DNA of 64,000 bases from Mucilaginibacter sp. (lineage in GTDB: Bacteria; Bacteroidota; Bacteroidia; Sphingobacteriales; Sphingobacteriaceae), in the NCBI GenBank assembly GCA_028288025.1, contig JAQBOM010000024.1:35128-99127 (forward strand), given 5' to 3'. Below, one piece after another: positions 18,343-26,238 of this stretch. Positions within the stretch are counted from its first letter, which is position 1. Every line of letters starts with the position of its first letter. The translations under genes and the position numbers were made by a program. The notes beneath the pieces are model-generated. The model saw only the letters and a list, made by a program, of their open reading frames with translations, ran no database searches and had not been told where the DNA came from.

Positions 18343-19011
18343 TTATACATTATGGTTAAGCCGGCTTTTTTTAAAATACACGTAAGAATAAATTGCGGGT
18401 ATCAGCACCAGGATACCTACACAGCTCATGAATACAACAAAGCCTGCCTGGCCGGGTAGTAACAAGGTCAGGATTGTAAGAAGAATCCCTCCTGCAAACC
18501 AAAGCTTGCCAGCGAGGCGGTGCGTGGCGCGCCAGTTATCTTCACTTTCAAGTGTCCACGGTGTACGAATCCCGGCAAAATAATTGGGCTTTATGCTGAG
18601 CATGATATTCCCGATAAAGGCAAACAACAAGCCAACCAAAGGGAATACCAATCTTTCAACTCTGAAACCCTGGTGTATAGTGGCAAAGATGAGAGCCGTA
18701 TTTAAAGCTGTAAAAAATATGATCAGCCCCAGCCCCAGTTTTTTAAAAGTATCCACACCATATTTTATCTTCTTTTTGGGATCGATTAATGGCAGGTATT
18801 TAAACAGCAGGTAAACCAGCGCCGGCACAACCAGCATAATGCATTGATAGGTTAAAAATTCGGCTTTAGAGCCATATCTGTCAACATCACCGTTTAAACC
18901 AAAGTGTACAGGCACTACCTGGGCCAGTGCAGCGTAATTAAAAAACAAGTAAAAAGCAGGCAGCGACCAAACGATCAATGCGGCTGCGTCTAAAAATGAA
19001 AATTTTTTCAT
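18343..19011 (-). CDS. SdpI-like membrane protein (DUF1648 + SdpI)
   Basis: Six-span membrane protein of 222 aa. The N-terminal DUF1648 motif VPVHFGLNGDVDRYGSK (about residues 34-50) and the C-terminal SdpI signature NYFAGIRTPWTLESEDNW with THRLAGKLW are both present. In Bacillus subtilis, SdpI confers immunity to the SdpC killing factor and signals to the repressor SdpR. Here the gene follows an SdpR-type repressor by 11 bases, the same gene pair. No SdpC-like toxin gene is near, so the pair may defend against foreign toxins or sense the membrane. That last point is inference. Confidence 0.88.
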   Translation of the reverse strand: MKKFSFLDAAALIVWSLPAFYLFFNYAALAQVVPVHFGLNGDVDRYGSKAEFLTYQCIMLVVPALVYLLFKYLPLIDPKKKIKYGVDTFKKLGLGLIIFFTALNTALIFATIHQGFRVERLVFPLVGLLFAFIGNIMLSIKPNYFAGIRTPWTLESEDNWRATHRLAGKLWFAGGILLTILTLLLPGQAGFVVFMSCVGILVLIPAIYSYVYFKKSRLNHNV

Positions 19012-19022
19012 GACATCATGAT

Positions 19023-19304
19023 TTATGATTTAACTTTTTGCGATTGTAAATTGATTATCCATTTCAGCATCTCGTCCATTACGGTTGTATTCAGCGAATA
19101 ATAAATAAACTGGCCTTCTTTAACCGATACCACCAGGCCCGCCTGTCTTAGCAGGTCGAGGTGGTGCGATATGCTGGGTTTCGAAATACTAAACCTGTCG
19201 GCTATCTCCCCTGCTGTAAGATCCTTATCTTTAAGCATTTCTAAAATTTCGCGCCGTGTTGGGTCATTCAGTGCTTTAAATATCGTATTCACCTCGGTAT
19301 TCAT
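19023..19304 (-). CDS. ArsR/SdpR-type autorepressor
   Basis: Winged-helix DNA-binding repressor of 93 aa. The pattern is typical of ArsR proteins: FKALNDPTRREILEMLKDKDLTAGEIADRFSISKPSISHHLDLLRQAGLV, then the wing KEGQFIYYSLN. The usual metal-binding Cys motif (ELCVCDL) is absent, as in SdpR, so metal sensing is unlikely. A perfect 8-bp inverted repeat sits six bases upstream of its start and overlaps its promoter, which fits autorepression of this gene and the downstream SdpI-like gene. Confidence 0.9.
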   Translation of the reverse strand: MNTEVNTIFKALNDPTRREILEMLKDKDLTAGEIADRFSISKPSISHHLDLLRQAGLVVSVKEGQFIYYSLNTTVMDEMLKWIINLQSQKVKS

Positions 19305-19309
19305 TTATA

Positions 19310-19331
19310 TATTTAGACAAATATCTAAATA
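19310..19331. promoter_or_regulatory. Likely operator of the SdpR-like repressor
   Basis: TATTTAGA and TCTAAATA form a perfect inverted repeat around a 6-base spacer. It covers a minus-strand GATATTTG that can serve as the -7 element of the repressor gene, and abuts the TTTG -33 element of the plus-strand gene at 19387. Confidence 0.7.
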
Positions 19332-19333
19332 CT

Positions 19334-19363
19334 TTTGAGATTTCAAAGAAAATAGTATATTTA
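19334..19363 (+). promoter_or_regulatory. Probable promoter of the MG2-domain gene
   Basis: TTTG at 19334-19337 and TATATTTA at 19356-19363 are separated by 18 bases. The match to the Bacteroidota -33/-7 pattern is good. Confidence 0.5.
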
Positions 19364-19386
19364 TTTTTTCCGCCGAACCTTATATT

Positions 19387-21912
19387 ATGAGATTTTCTAT
19401 CGTTTTACCCTTTGCGCTGGCTATTGTATTGGTTACCAGCCACGGGCTTGCTCAAAACATCGACAAAAACTTTAGCGACTCATTAATTAAAAAATTCGAA
19501 TACTATCACGTAAAAAAGCAGCAGGGTGTCTTATTCGCGCACTTCGATAAAACTATATACACCAGCAATGAAAATGTGTGGTTTACGGCATACCTATTAA
19601 ATTATAATAGGAAAACAAATGATCCAACGGTACTTTCTGTTATTCTTATAAATGACGTTAACAGATCGGTAGTGCTGGAACAAAAGTTTGTGATGGCTAA
19701 TGGCCTTGCATTTGGAAATGTTTTTATTCCGGATTCAATTCCGTCGGGTGATTTTAGCTTTATAATATACACAAATGAACTAAGCAATGGAAAACCACGG
19801 AACGTATTTACACAGGCAATTACCATTAAAAACACTGCTGCACTCGTTTTTTTAGCATCGTTATTCCTTATAGATACTGGCAAATTCAATGTCAATGGAT
19901 TGAGAAGCGTGATTTTCAAAGCAACATCAAAAGAAGGCAAACCTATTCCGGGTGCTGAGGTTGTTTATCATTTGGGAAATTATCAGCATCCGGTATTATC
20001 AGGCAGGATAAAAACAGACAAGGATGGACAGTTCCTGTTGTCTATCCCGGCTATTCAAATAAAAGCCGGTGATAATATATTAGAAACGGAGGTGAGGTAC
20101 AATAAAGAAACGAGAAACCTGAAACTCACACTACCGGTTTACAAAAATAAATTCGATGTGAAATTCTATCCTGAAGGGGGAAACCTGGTTCATGCAACCC
20201 AAAGTCAGGTTGGCTGGGAAGCAAAAAATGCGGATGGCACGCCATTGAAAATTGGCGCCGTGTTATATAAGGATCAGCATGCAATAGATACTATTCATAC
20301 CAATGTTTATGGAATGGGTAATTTTAAACTAGCTCCGTTACTTGGGAGTATATATGAGGTGCGGCTAATTGGCATCGCAAAGGATTCCGCTTATACATTG
20401 CCTAAGATATTATCAAATGGACCAGTTATTGGTCTTAAGGAGGCAATCGCGAATGACTCACTTCAATTAAAGCTGGTAAGTAAATTCCCTGCAAAGTTTT
20501 TTGTGATCATTCATAATTACCGGCAGATATTTTTTTCCTTCCCGGTTGAAGTAAACGGGGCAGGGAAAACTGTTTTAATTAATTTAAAAGATGTACCGAA
20601 GGGATTGGGTACCATAACTGTTTTGGATGATGGGCAAAGACCATGTGCGGAAAGGATGTTTTTTGCACATTACAACCAACGCACTCCTATCCGGATCACT
20701 ACGGACAAATCTGCATATGCTCCAAGACAACAAGTAAATGTAAAGTTAAAACTTGAATCCGCCGGTAATGACATGCTGCATGGAATCGTTTCTGTAGCCT
20801 GCGTTCAAAGCACCCGGATTGATGCCAGGAAAACCAATGATATTGAGAGTTATGTTTATTTGAGAAGTGAATTAGAGGCACTTCCCTTTAAAGAAAAATA
20901 CATGGGACAAACCCGTGACGATAAAACCTATCTCGAAAATGTTTTGCTGATCAAAGGCTGGAGGCGGTATTACTGGCAAGACTTGATACGAACTGATGCA
21001 CAAGATACTATAAATCAGCACAATACCATCAAATTTAATGGCTGGGTTGACTACAATGGCAAAGCATTGAAAAAGCCTATAAGTTTAATGATAAGGACAG
21101 ACTCATCAGCAAATATTATTGCAACTGATGCTTCAGGCGGTTTTAGGCTAGATGAGAATAAGATATTAATCGCCGAGAATAAAAAGTTACGCTTACTATT
21201 AAGTAATAAAAAAGAGGGCTACAAAATTTCTTTGGCGAATACCTTTAACGATATCAGCGAATCGTTGATCAAAGAATTCACGAATAAGAATTATAGTAAT
21301 TCAACTGAAGGGGAGAATAACTCAAGTTCACAAACGCTGGCGGACTTGGAGCATACTATTGATTTAAAAACTGTTACAATAAAAGGGAGAAGGAATAATA
21401 ATACTAATTCATTGTCCACTTTATACGGAATAAACCAGTGTGGGGATTATGTTTGCAAATACAATATTTTGAATTGTCCCAACCATTATCACGATAGAGA
21501 AAACGTGCCCCCAGAGATAGGCAAAACGTATTTTGTAGCAGCAACCACTCCGAATTTGAATAAGAACACAATAAATAAATCCTCTTTTGTGAATGGAGCT
21601 GGCGAAAGATTTAATAGTATAGTTTATATGGGATGCTCAATTCCAGAATCCGATCCGACGATGCTTACTCTAAATGGCATCAATTACGCCAAGGAATTTT
21701 ATGGCTCTGATTATTCCAAACTTAACCCATCCGAGCCGGAATACCTATCTACTATTTATTGGAAACATCTGTGTTTTGTCAATTCAAAGGATGAGACAAC
21801 CCTGAGCTTTTACACAAGTGATATTACGGGCGACTTTAAAATAGTAATGCAGGGTTTAAGCGGTAACGATGTGATATCGGGTGAAAAAATAATTTCGGTT
21901 ACAAAGCCCTAA
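19387..21912 (+). CDS. Large exported MG2-domain protein (macroglobulin-like)
   Basis: 841 aa with a signal peptide (1-22, ending HGLAQ). Near residues 52-65 the block HFDKTIYTSNENVWFTAYLLN matches the macroglobulin MG2 start seen in many Bacteroidota surface proteins (LDKP.Y.PGD.VWF.AY). A beta-sandwich series follows: NGLRSVIFKATSKEGKPIPGAEVVYHLG, KFYPEGGNLV and DKSAYAPRQQVNVKLKLES. The last third has a coiled, Asn/Ser-rich stretch (NYSNSTEGENNSSSQ) and a Cys-containing plug-like region (NQCGDYVCKYNILNCPNHYHD). No thioester motif is seen, so it is not a full alpha-2-macroglobulin. By eye it is more AT-rich than its neighbours, possibly a sign of transfer. The function is unknown. Confidence 0.8.
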   Translation: MRFSIVLPFALAIVLVTSHGLAQNIDKNFSDSLIKKFEYYHVKKQQGVLFAHFDKTIYTSNENVWFTAYLLNYNRKTNDPTVLSVILINDVNRSVVLEQKFVMANGLAFGNVFIPDSIPSGDFSFIIYTNELSNGKPRNVFTQAITIKNTAALVFLASLFLIDTGKFNVNGLRSVIFKATSKEGKPIPGAEVVYHLGNYQHPVLSGRIKTDKDGQFLLSIPAIQIKAGDNILETEVRYNKETRNLKLTLPVYKNKFDVKFYPEGGNLVHATQSQVGWEAKNADGTPLKIGAVLYKDQHAIDTIHTNVYGMGNFKLAPLLGSIYEVRLIGIAKDSAYTLPKILSNGPVIGLKEAIANDSLQLKLVSKFPAKFFVIIHNYRQIFFSFPVEVNGAGKTVLINLKDVPKGLGTITVLDDGQRPCAERMFFAHYNQRTPIRITTDKSAYAPRQQVNVKLKLESAGNDMLHGIVSVACVQSTRIDARKTNDIESYVYLRSELEALPFKEKYMGQTRDDKTYLENVLLIKGWRRYYWQDLIRTDAQDTINQHNTIKFNGWVDYNGKALKKPISLMIRTDSSANIIATDASGGFRLDENKILIAENKKLRLLLSNKKEGYKISLANTFNDISESLIKEFTNKNYSNSTEGENNSSSQTLADLEHTIDLKTVTIKGRRNNNTNSLSTLYGINQCGDYVCKYNILNCPNHYHDRENVPPEIGKTYFVAATTPNLNKNTINKSSFVNGAGERFNSIVYMGCSIPESDPTMLTLNGINYAKEFYGSDYSKLNPSEPEYLSTIYWKHLCFVNSKDETTLSFYTSDITGDFKIVMQGLSGNDVISGEKIISVTKP

Positions 21913-21967
21913 TCGGTTAATTATTCATATAAAGTTTGTTAATTACAATCAAATATCAAACCCTATC

Positions 21968-23596
21968 ATGCACAGAAGAAATTTCATAAAAACCGGCTCG
22001 TTAGCAGGCTTAACCATAGGCGCGGTAGCTGCAGGCTCATGTAATTTAGTTTCGACCGATAAAAAGGATAATGGTCCTGCTAACACCGAAAAGCCGGATG
22101 ATTTTGTTTTGAACGAGGTAACCATCGACGCCTTGCAGCAAAAAATGCAGCGCAAAGAATACACCTCACGTTCGATTACCGAATTATATTTAAAACGGAT
22201 TGAGGCAATTGATAAAAACGGCCCGAAACTGAACGCGGTTATTGAAATAAACAAAGACGCTTTGAATATTGCCGACGCAATGGATAAAGAGCGCGCCGCT
22301 GGTAAAGTGAGGGGGCCGCTGCATGGTATCCCGGTTTTAATAAAGGATAATATCAGCACCGGCGATAGCATGCATACCACCGCCGGGGCACTGGCAATTG
22401 CCGATAACATAGTCAAACAAGACGCTTTCATCATTCATAAACTGCGCGAAGCCGGAGCCGTAATACTGGGTAAAACCAATTTAAGCGAGTGGGCCAACTT
22501 CAGGTCGACGCACTCAACAAGCGCGTGGAGCAGCCGCGGCGGGCAAACCAAATGCCCTTATATCCTCGACCGCAACCCGAGCGGGTCAAGCGCGGGATCG
22601 GGATCAGCGGCAGCGGCCAATTTATGCGCCATCGCCATTGGTACCGAAACAGACGGATCTATTGTATCACCATCGTCGGTAAACGGTTTGGCAGGGATAA
22701 AACCCACCGTGGGTTTATGGAGCCGGTCGGGAATTATCCCCATATCAAAAACGCAGGATACAGCCGGCCCAATGGCCCGCACAGTTAGGGACGCCGCTAT
22801 TTTATTGGGCGCCCTGGCCGGAGAAGATCCACAGGATAGCATTACAGCTGAAAGTAAAGGAAAAGTTGAACCCGATTATACTAAATATTTGGATAGCAAT
22901 GGTTTAAAAGGCAAACGGATCGGTATGGAAAAGACTGGATTAAAGACCAGCCCGGCGATGGATGCATTATTTCAGCAGGCTATCGATACGCTAAAAAGCA
23001 AGGGAGCGATTATTGTTGAAGTTGAACTAAACAAAGAATTAAAGAAGATCGGAACGGCAGAAAATACCGTGCTTCAATTTGAATTTAAGGATGGCTTGAA
23101 TAAGTATTTGAGTACCGCCAATTCGAAGGTAAAATCATTGGCGGACGTGATAGCCTTCAACAAGCAAAACGAGACCAAAGCAATGCCGTTTTTTAAGCAG
23201 GAGATACTGGAACAATCAGATAAAAGAGGCGGATTAGACAGTAAGGAGTACCTGGACGCAGTAAACCTAACGACCGGCACAACACGGAACGCCATTGATA
23301 CGATATTAAAGAAAAACAACCTGGATGCGATCATCGCGCCGACGAACGGATTTGCCGGTTGTATCGACCTGGTTAATGGCGATTACGATAACGGGTTTAG
23401 CTTCTCCTCGCCTGCCGCAATGGCTGGTTATCCGCATATTACCGTGCCGATGGGATTTGCATATGGATTGCCTGCGGGCATTTCATTTATCAGCACGGCG
23501 TATAAGGAAGGTGATATCATAAAGCTGGGGTATGCTTATGAGCAAGCGTCGAAGAAAAGGGCGGCACCGGTGTTTAAAGTTGATTTGCTGGGTTGA
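21968..23596 (+). CDS. Amidase-signature family hydrolase, Tat lipoprotein
   Basis: Ser-cisSer-Lys amidase of 542 aa that should hydrolyse an amide or ester outside the cytoplasm. The N-terminus MHRRNFIKTGSLAG is a twin-arginine signal ending in AAGSC, so it looks like a Tat-exported lipoprotein. The amidase signature runs from GIPVLIKDNI (catalytic Lys about residue 124) through NPSGSSAGSGSAAAANL (cis-Ser and Ser nucleophile region) to GTETDGSIVSPSSVNGLAGIKPTVG. It is close in style to the exported amidases that flank peptide-modification genes, but no partner gene is in view. A 7-bp GATTAGA array abuts its stop codon. Confidence 0.9.
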   Translation: MHRRNFIKTGSLAGLTIGAVAAGSCNLVSTDKKDNGPANTEKPDDFVLNEVTIDALQQKMQRKEYTSRSITELYLKRIEAIDKNGPKLNAVIEINKDALNIADAMDKERAAGKVRGPLHGIPVLIKDNISTGDSMHTTAGALAIADNIVKQDAFIIHKLREAGAVILGKTNLSEWANFRSTHSTSAWSSRGGQTKCPYILDRNPSGSSAGSGSAAAANLCAIAIGTETDGSIVSPSSVNGLAGIKPTVGLWSRSGIIPISKTQDTAGPMARTVRDAAILLGALAGEDPQDSITAESKGKVEPDYTKYLDSNGLKGKRIGMEKTGLKTSPAMDALFQQAIDTLKSKGAIIVEVELNKELKKIGTAENTVLQFEFKDGLNKYLSTANSKVKSLADVIAFNKQNETKAMPFFKQEILEQSDKRGGLDSKEYLDAVNLTTGTTRNAIDTILKKNNLDAIIAPTNGFAGCIDLVNGDYDNGFSFSSPAAMAGYPHITVPMGFAYGLPAGISFISTAYKEGDIIKLGYAYEQASKKRAAPVFKVDLLG

Positions 23597-23634
23597 GAGT
23601 GGAGATTAGAGATTAGTTAATTAGAGATTAGGTT
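23596..23634. repeat. 7-bp-period array (GAGATTA word)
   Basis: GAGAGTG, GAGATTA, GAGATTA, then GTTAATT and AGAGATT follow the amidase stop codon. Confidence 0.75.
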
Positions 23635-23669
23635 TGGTAACTTGCCATGCATTAACTGCAAACTGAAAC

Positions 23670-24587
23670 ATGGAATTTGGACGTTTAAAGCCTGAAGAAT
23701 TAATGGAAGTAGATTTCACGCTTCCGTCCGACCCGGCGCTGACTATAAAAACGTTGACGGCTGCAAAAACCGATAAGCCCATGGTAGTGCATGTAGGCTG
23801 CGCCAAGTGGGGCCGTAAGGAATGGCTGGGCAAAATATACCCGCCAAAAACCAAAGACGCTAATTTTTTGGATGAGTACGTGAAACATTTTAACTCAATT
23901 GAGCTGAATGCTACTTTTTATAACACCTACGGGCCCGATACGATTGCCAAATGGAAGGTCAAGACTGATGGAAATCCGGAGTTTAAATTTTGCCCTAAAT
24001 TTTCGCAAAACATCAGTCATATCCGTCGTTTAAAAAATGCGGAAGAAATTACCACCAAATACTACGAAGGGGTTTTAGCTTTTGGCGAGAAGCTGGGACC
24101 CATGTTTTTGCAGGTAGGCGATAACTTTGCGCCGAAGAGCCTGCCCGATTTAAAGGCCTATCTTGAACAATTACCAAAGGATGTGCCGGTTTTCCTGGAG
24201 ATGCGGCATAAAGAATGGTTTTCTGTACCAGAAATTCGCGATGAATTGTTCAACCTGATGCACCAATTGAACATCGGCGCGGTAATAACTGACGCTTCGG
24301 GCCGCCGGGATGTGGTGCACATGCAGCTGCCTACACCGCACGCGTTTATTCGCTTTGTGGGTAACAGCCTCCATCCTACCGATTATTCGCGCGTTGATGA
24401 ATGGGTGGAGCGTATTTACCAGTGGCGGCAAATGGGGTTACAGTCGGTTTGGTTTTTTATGCACCAGCACGATGAGCGGTATTCGCCCGAGCTGGCCGAT
24501 TACGTGGTTGAACAATTGAATAAAAAACTGGGGCTAACTTTGCCGAGGCCGCAGTTTATTGATAGAGATAAAGGGTTGTTTGATTGA
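23670..24587 (+). CDS. DUF72 (YecE-like) protein
   Basis: TIM-barrel-like cytosolic protein of 305 aa with no firm biochemical role in the family. The family blocks are visible: GCAKWGRKEWLGKIYPP near residue 50, the FNSIELNATFYNTYG strand, FKFCPKFSQNISHIRRL, FLQVGDNFAPK, FLEMRHKEWF, and a C-terminal AFIRFVGNSLHPTDYSRVDEW followed by VWFFMHQHDE. DUF72 members are about 240-310 aa, so the length is normal. It converges with the DUF1345 gene, the two stops being two bases apart. Confidence 0.9.
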   Translation: MEFGRLKPEELMEVDFTLPSDPALTIKTLTAAKTDKPMVVHVGCAKWGRKEWLGKIYPPKTKDANFLDEYVKHFNSIELNATFYNTYGPDTIAKWKVKTDGNPEFKFCPKFSQNISHIRRLKNAEEITTKYYEGVLAFGEKLGPMFLQVGDNFAPKSLPDLKAYLEQLPKDVPVFLEMRHKEWFSVPEIRDELFNLMHQLNIGAVITDASGRRDVVHMQLPTPHAFIRFVGNSLHPTDYSRVDEWVERIYQWRQMGLQSVWFFMHQHDERYSPELADYVVEQLNKKLGLTLPRPQFIDRDKGLFD

Positions 24588-24589
24588 GA

Positions 24590-25279
24590 TCATTGCGCCA
24601 CCAGGCCTGAGATCACATTAATACTTAACGCCACTATCGCGGTGTTAAAACCGAAAGATAACAGGCCGTGCAGCCACGCCAAACGGCGTATATGGCGGGA
24701 CGATATCTCCACGTCTGATACCTGGAAAGTCATGCCGACGACGAACGCGAAGTAAACAAAATCGAGGTAATCGGGTTCATTTTCGTCAGGGAAAATCAAA
24801 CCGCCAACTTCTTTCGGCAAGCCGTCGTCAGTATCGGTATCGTAATACATATGTGCATACCGCATGGTAAATATGGTATGTACGAGCCACCACGAGATAA
24901 ACACTGCCCCAATTGCCAGCAAAATACGCTCATTGACAGAGCCGGAATGGCCCTTTGCCGATTTCAGCAAAAAAACAACAGCCCCCATGCTTATAACCGA
25001 AGCAGCAATTACAAACAGGAATATAAAGGTGCGGCTGGAGTCCTGTATTTTAGCAATTTTTCGCACTTCCCTGGGATGCGATGTAATGATAACTGTCCAA
25101 TCGAGGATGATCACCATCAGTGCAAAACTGATCCATGTAAATAAGGTTACAGCCGGCCACGAGAAACGAGCCTGGACGGAAAAAAACACGATGATGCTAA
25201 CGGCAAGCGCTATCATTAAGCGGTAATGTGCATCCAGGCGGAAGAAGAATCTTTTGTCAGGTTTTAAAATATCTGTCAT
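24590..25279 (-). CDS. DUF1345 membrane protein
   Basis: Inner-membrane protein of 229 aa with five or six spans: 21-38, 45-65, 85-108, 118-140 and 170-225 approximately. The family end FVVGMTFQVSDVEIS followed by an HIRRLAWLHGLLSFGFNT block is present. No transport or enzyme activity is established for the family. It is the first of five minus-strand genes packed tightly toward 26164, but mixed functions make a shared role unlikely. Confidence 0.85.
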   Translation of the reverse strand: MTDILKPDKRFFFRLDAHYRLMIALAVSIIVFFSVQARFSWPAVTLFTWISFALMVIILDWTVIITSHPREVRKIAKIQDSSRTFIFLFVIAASVISMGAVVFLLKSAKGHSGSVNERILLAIGAVFISWWLVHTIFTMRYAHMYYDTDTDDGLPKEVGGLIFPDENEPDYLDFVYFAFVVGMTFQVSDVEISSRHIRRLAWLHGLLSFGFNTAIVALSINVISGLVAQ

Positions 25280-25299
25280 ATTTTTGTTTTTATCGCGAC

Positions 25300-25500
25300 C
25301 TATTGTTCATCAATTATTTCGGCTACACGCCCTACCTGCCCATCTTCCAAACGTACCTTTATACCACGGGAATGAAAGGATGAGCTGGTTAGCATATCTT
25401 TTACTATCCCCCGCGTCCGCTTGCCCGACCGCTGATCTTTTTTAAGTATGATGTCGACCTCGAGGCCGGGGTAAATATCGCTCCTGTTTTGCCCGTTCAT
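25300..25500 (-). CDS. YwbE family protein
   Basis: Small 66-aa cytosolic protein (DUF2196). It matches B. subtilis YwbE in the order DIYPGLEVDIILKKDQRSGKRTRGIVKDMLTSS, then HPRGIKVRL-like HSRGIKVRLEDGQVGRVAEI. It probably folds as a small beta-barrel. The function is unknown. It lies 20 bases upstream of the DUF1345 gene and 8 bases after the PIN-domain gene. Confidence 0.88.
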   Translation of the reverse strand: MNGQNRSDIYPGLEVDIILKKDQRSGKRTRGIVKDMLTSSSFHSRGIKVRLEDGQVGRVAEIIDEQ

Positions 25501-25508
25501 ATTGCAGG

Positions 25509-25955
25509 TTACTTTATTCTTTTAGTTCTAATTGCAAATAAGTTATCTGTAGTGACCAGATTAACGAAACCTTTTTCTGTTAATCCTTTAAACAGTTTTT
25601 TATCGCCCGACCATATTTTGCACCTAAATTGTTTGGCATAAGCCACATATTGAACATCTTTTATATCAATATCGTGAACTAAGCCAAATGATTCAGTCCA
25701 AATTCCGGGATTTATTTGTTGTTCTGAAATAAAGGTTATGTCTTTGCACACCTGGTACTCGGCTTCCATAATCCTTTCAATACTCAAACCAGAAATTGTC
25801 TGAAGCCTTTCGTACTTAGTTTTTATCTCGTATCTCAAAAATTCGGGAGCAATAAAATTGAAGTATTTTTTCGAATTGATTAATAAATCCCCGATTTTTC
25901 CGTCGGAATTTAGTATGCCGCTGAATACAATATTAGCGTCAACTATTATTTTCAC
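25509..25955 (-). CDS. PIN-domain toxin (putative ribonuclease)
   Basis: The 148-aa PIN fold is expected to be a Mg-dependent RNase toxin. Acidic residues of the fold are seen in IIVDANIVFSG (D6), in the helix with EFLRYEIKTKYERL (E42 region) and in DIDIKDVQYVAYAKQ and WSGDKKL near residues 115-133. The start ATG overlaps the stop of the upstream small gene by four bases, the usual layout of a toxin-antitoxin pair. It resembles PIN proteins called 'putative toxin, PIN family' in Bacteroidota. Target RNA unknown. Confidence 0.82.
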   Translation of the reverse strand: MKIIVDANIVFSGILNSDGKIGDLLINSKKYFNFIAPEFLRYEIKTKYERLQTISGLSIERIMEAEYQVCKDITFISEQQINPGIWTESFGLVHDIDIKDVQYVAYAKQFRCKIWSGDKKLFKGLTEKGFVNLVTTDNLFAIRTKRIK

Positions 25956-26164
25956 TTAGCAAAACGTGATTTATTTGCTTCCCACCAGGATGAGTTCACC
26001 TCGTCGGCAAGCTTATCGATGTCTGATTGTTTAACCCTGGTCAATGACGTCGCTTCGAGATATTTCAAATAATCAATCAACCGTTGTAAACCAAATCTGT
26101 CTACCGACGAAGATACCGTGATGGTAATTTTATTATTGGCTGCATTTTCAATCAACATATACAA
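25952..26164 (-). CDS. Putative antitoxin of the PIN toxin
   Basis: The 70-aa protein is encoded directly before, and overlapping by ATGA, the PIN gene. The N-terminal strand NKITITVSSSVD is followed by helices with FGLQRLIDYLKYLEATSLTRVKQSDIDKLADEVNSSWWEANK. That arrangement suggests a DNA-binding N-terminus and a toxin-wrapping C-terminus with an exposed Trp pair. I cannot name a family (RHH or AbrB is possible). The role is inferred from position. Confidence 0.75.
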   Translation of the reverse strand: MYMLIENAANNKITITVSSSVDRFGLQRLIDYLKYLEATSLTRVKQSDIDKLADEVNSSWWEANKSRFAK

Positions 26165-26238
26165 ATGTAATGATTATTGGAAGCAAAGTAAATACTTGTT
26201 TTGTGTGGTTTGGTTAACAATTTTCAGCTTAAACAATA

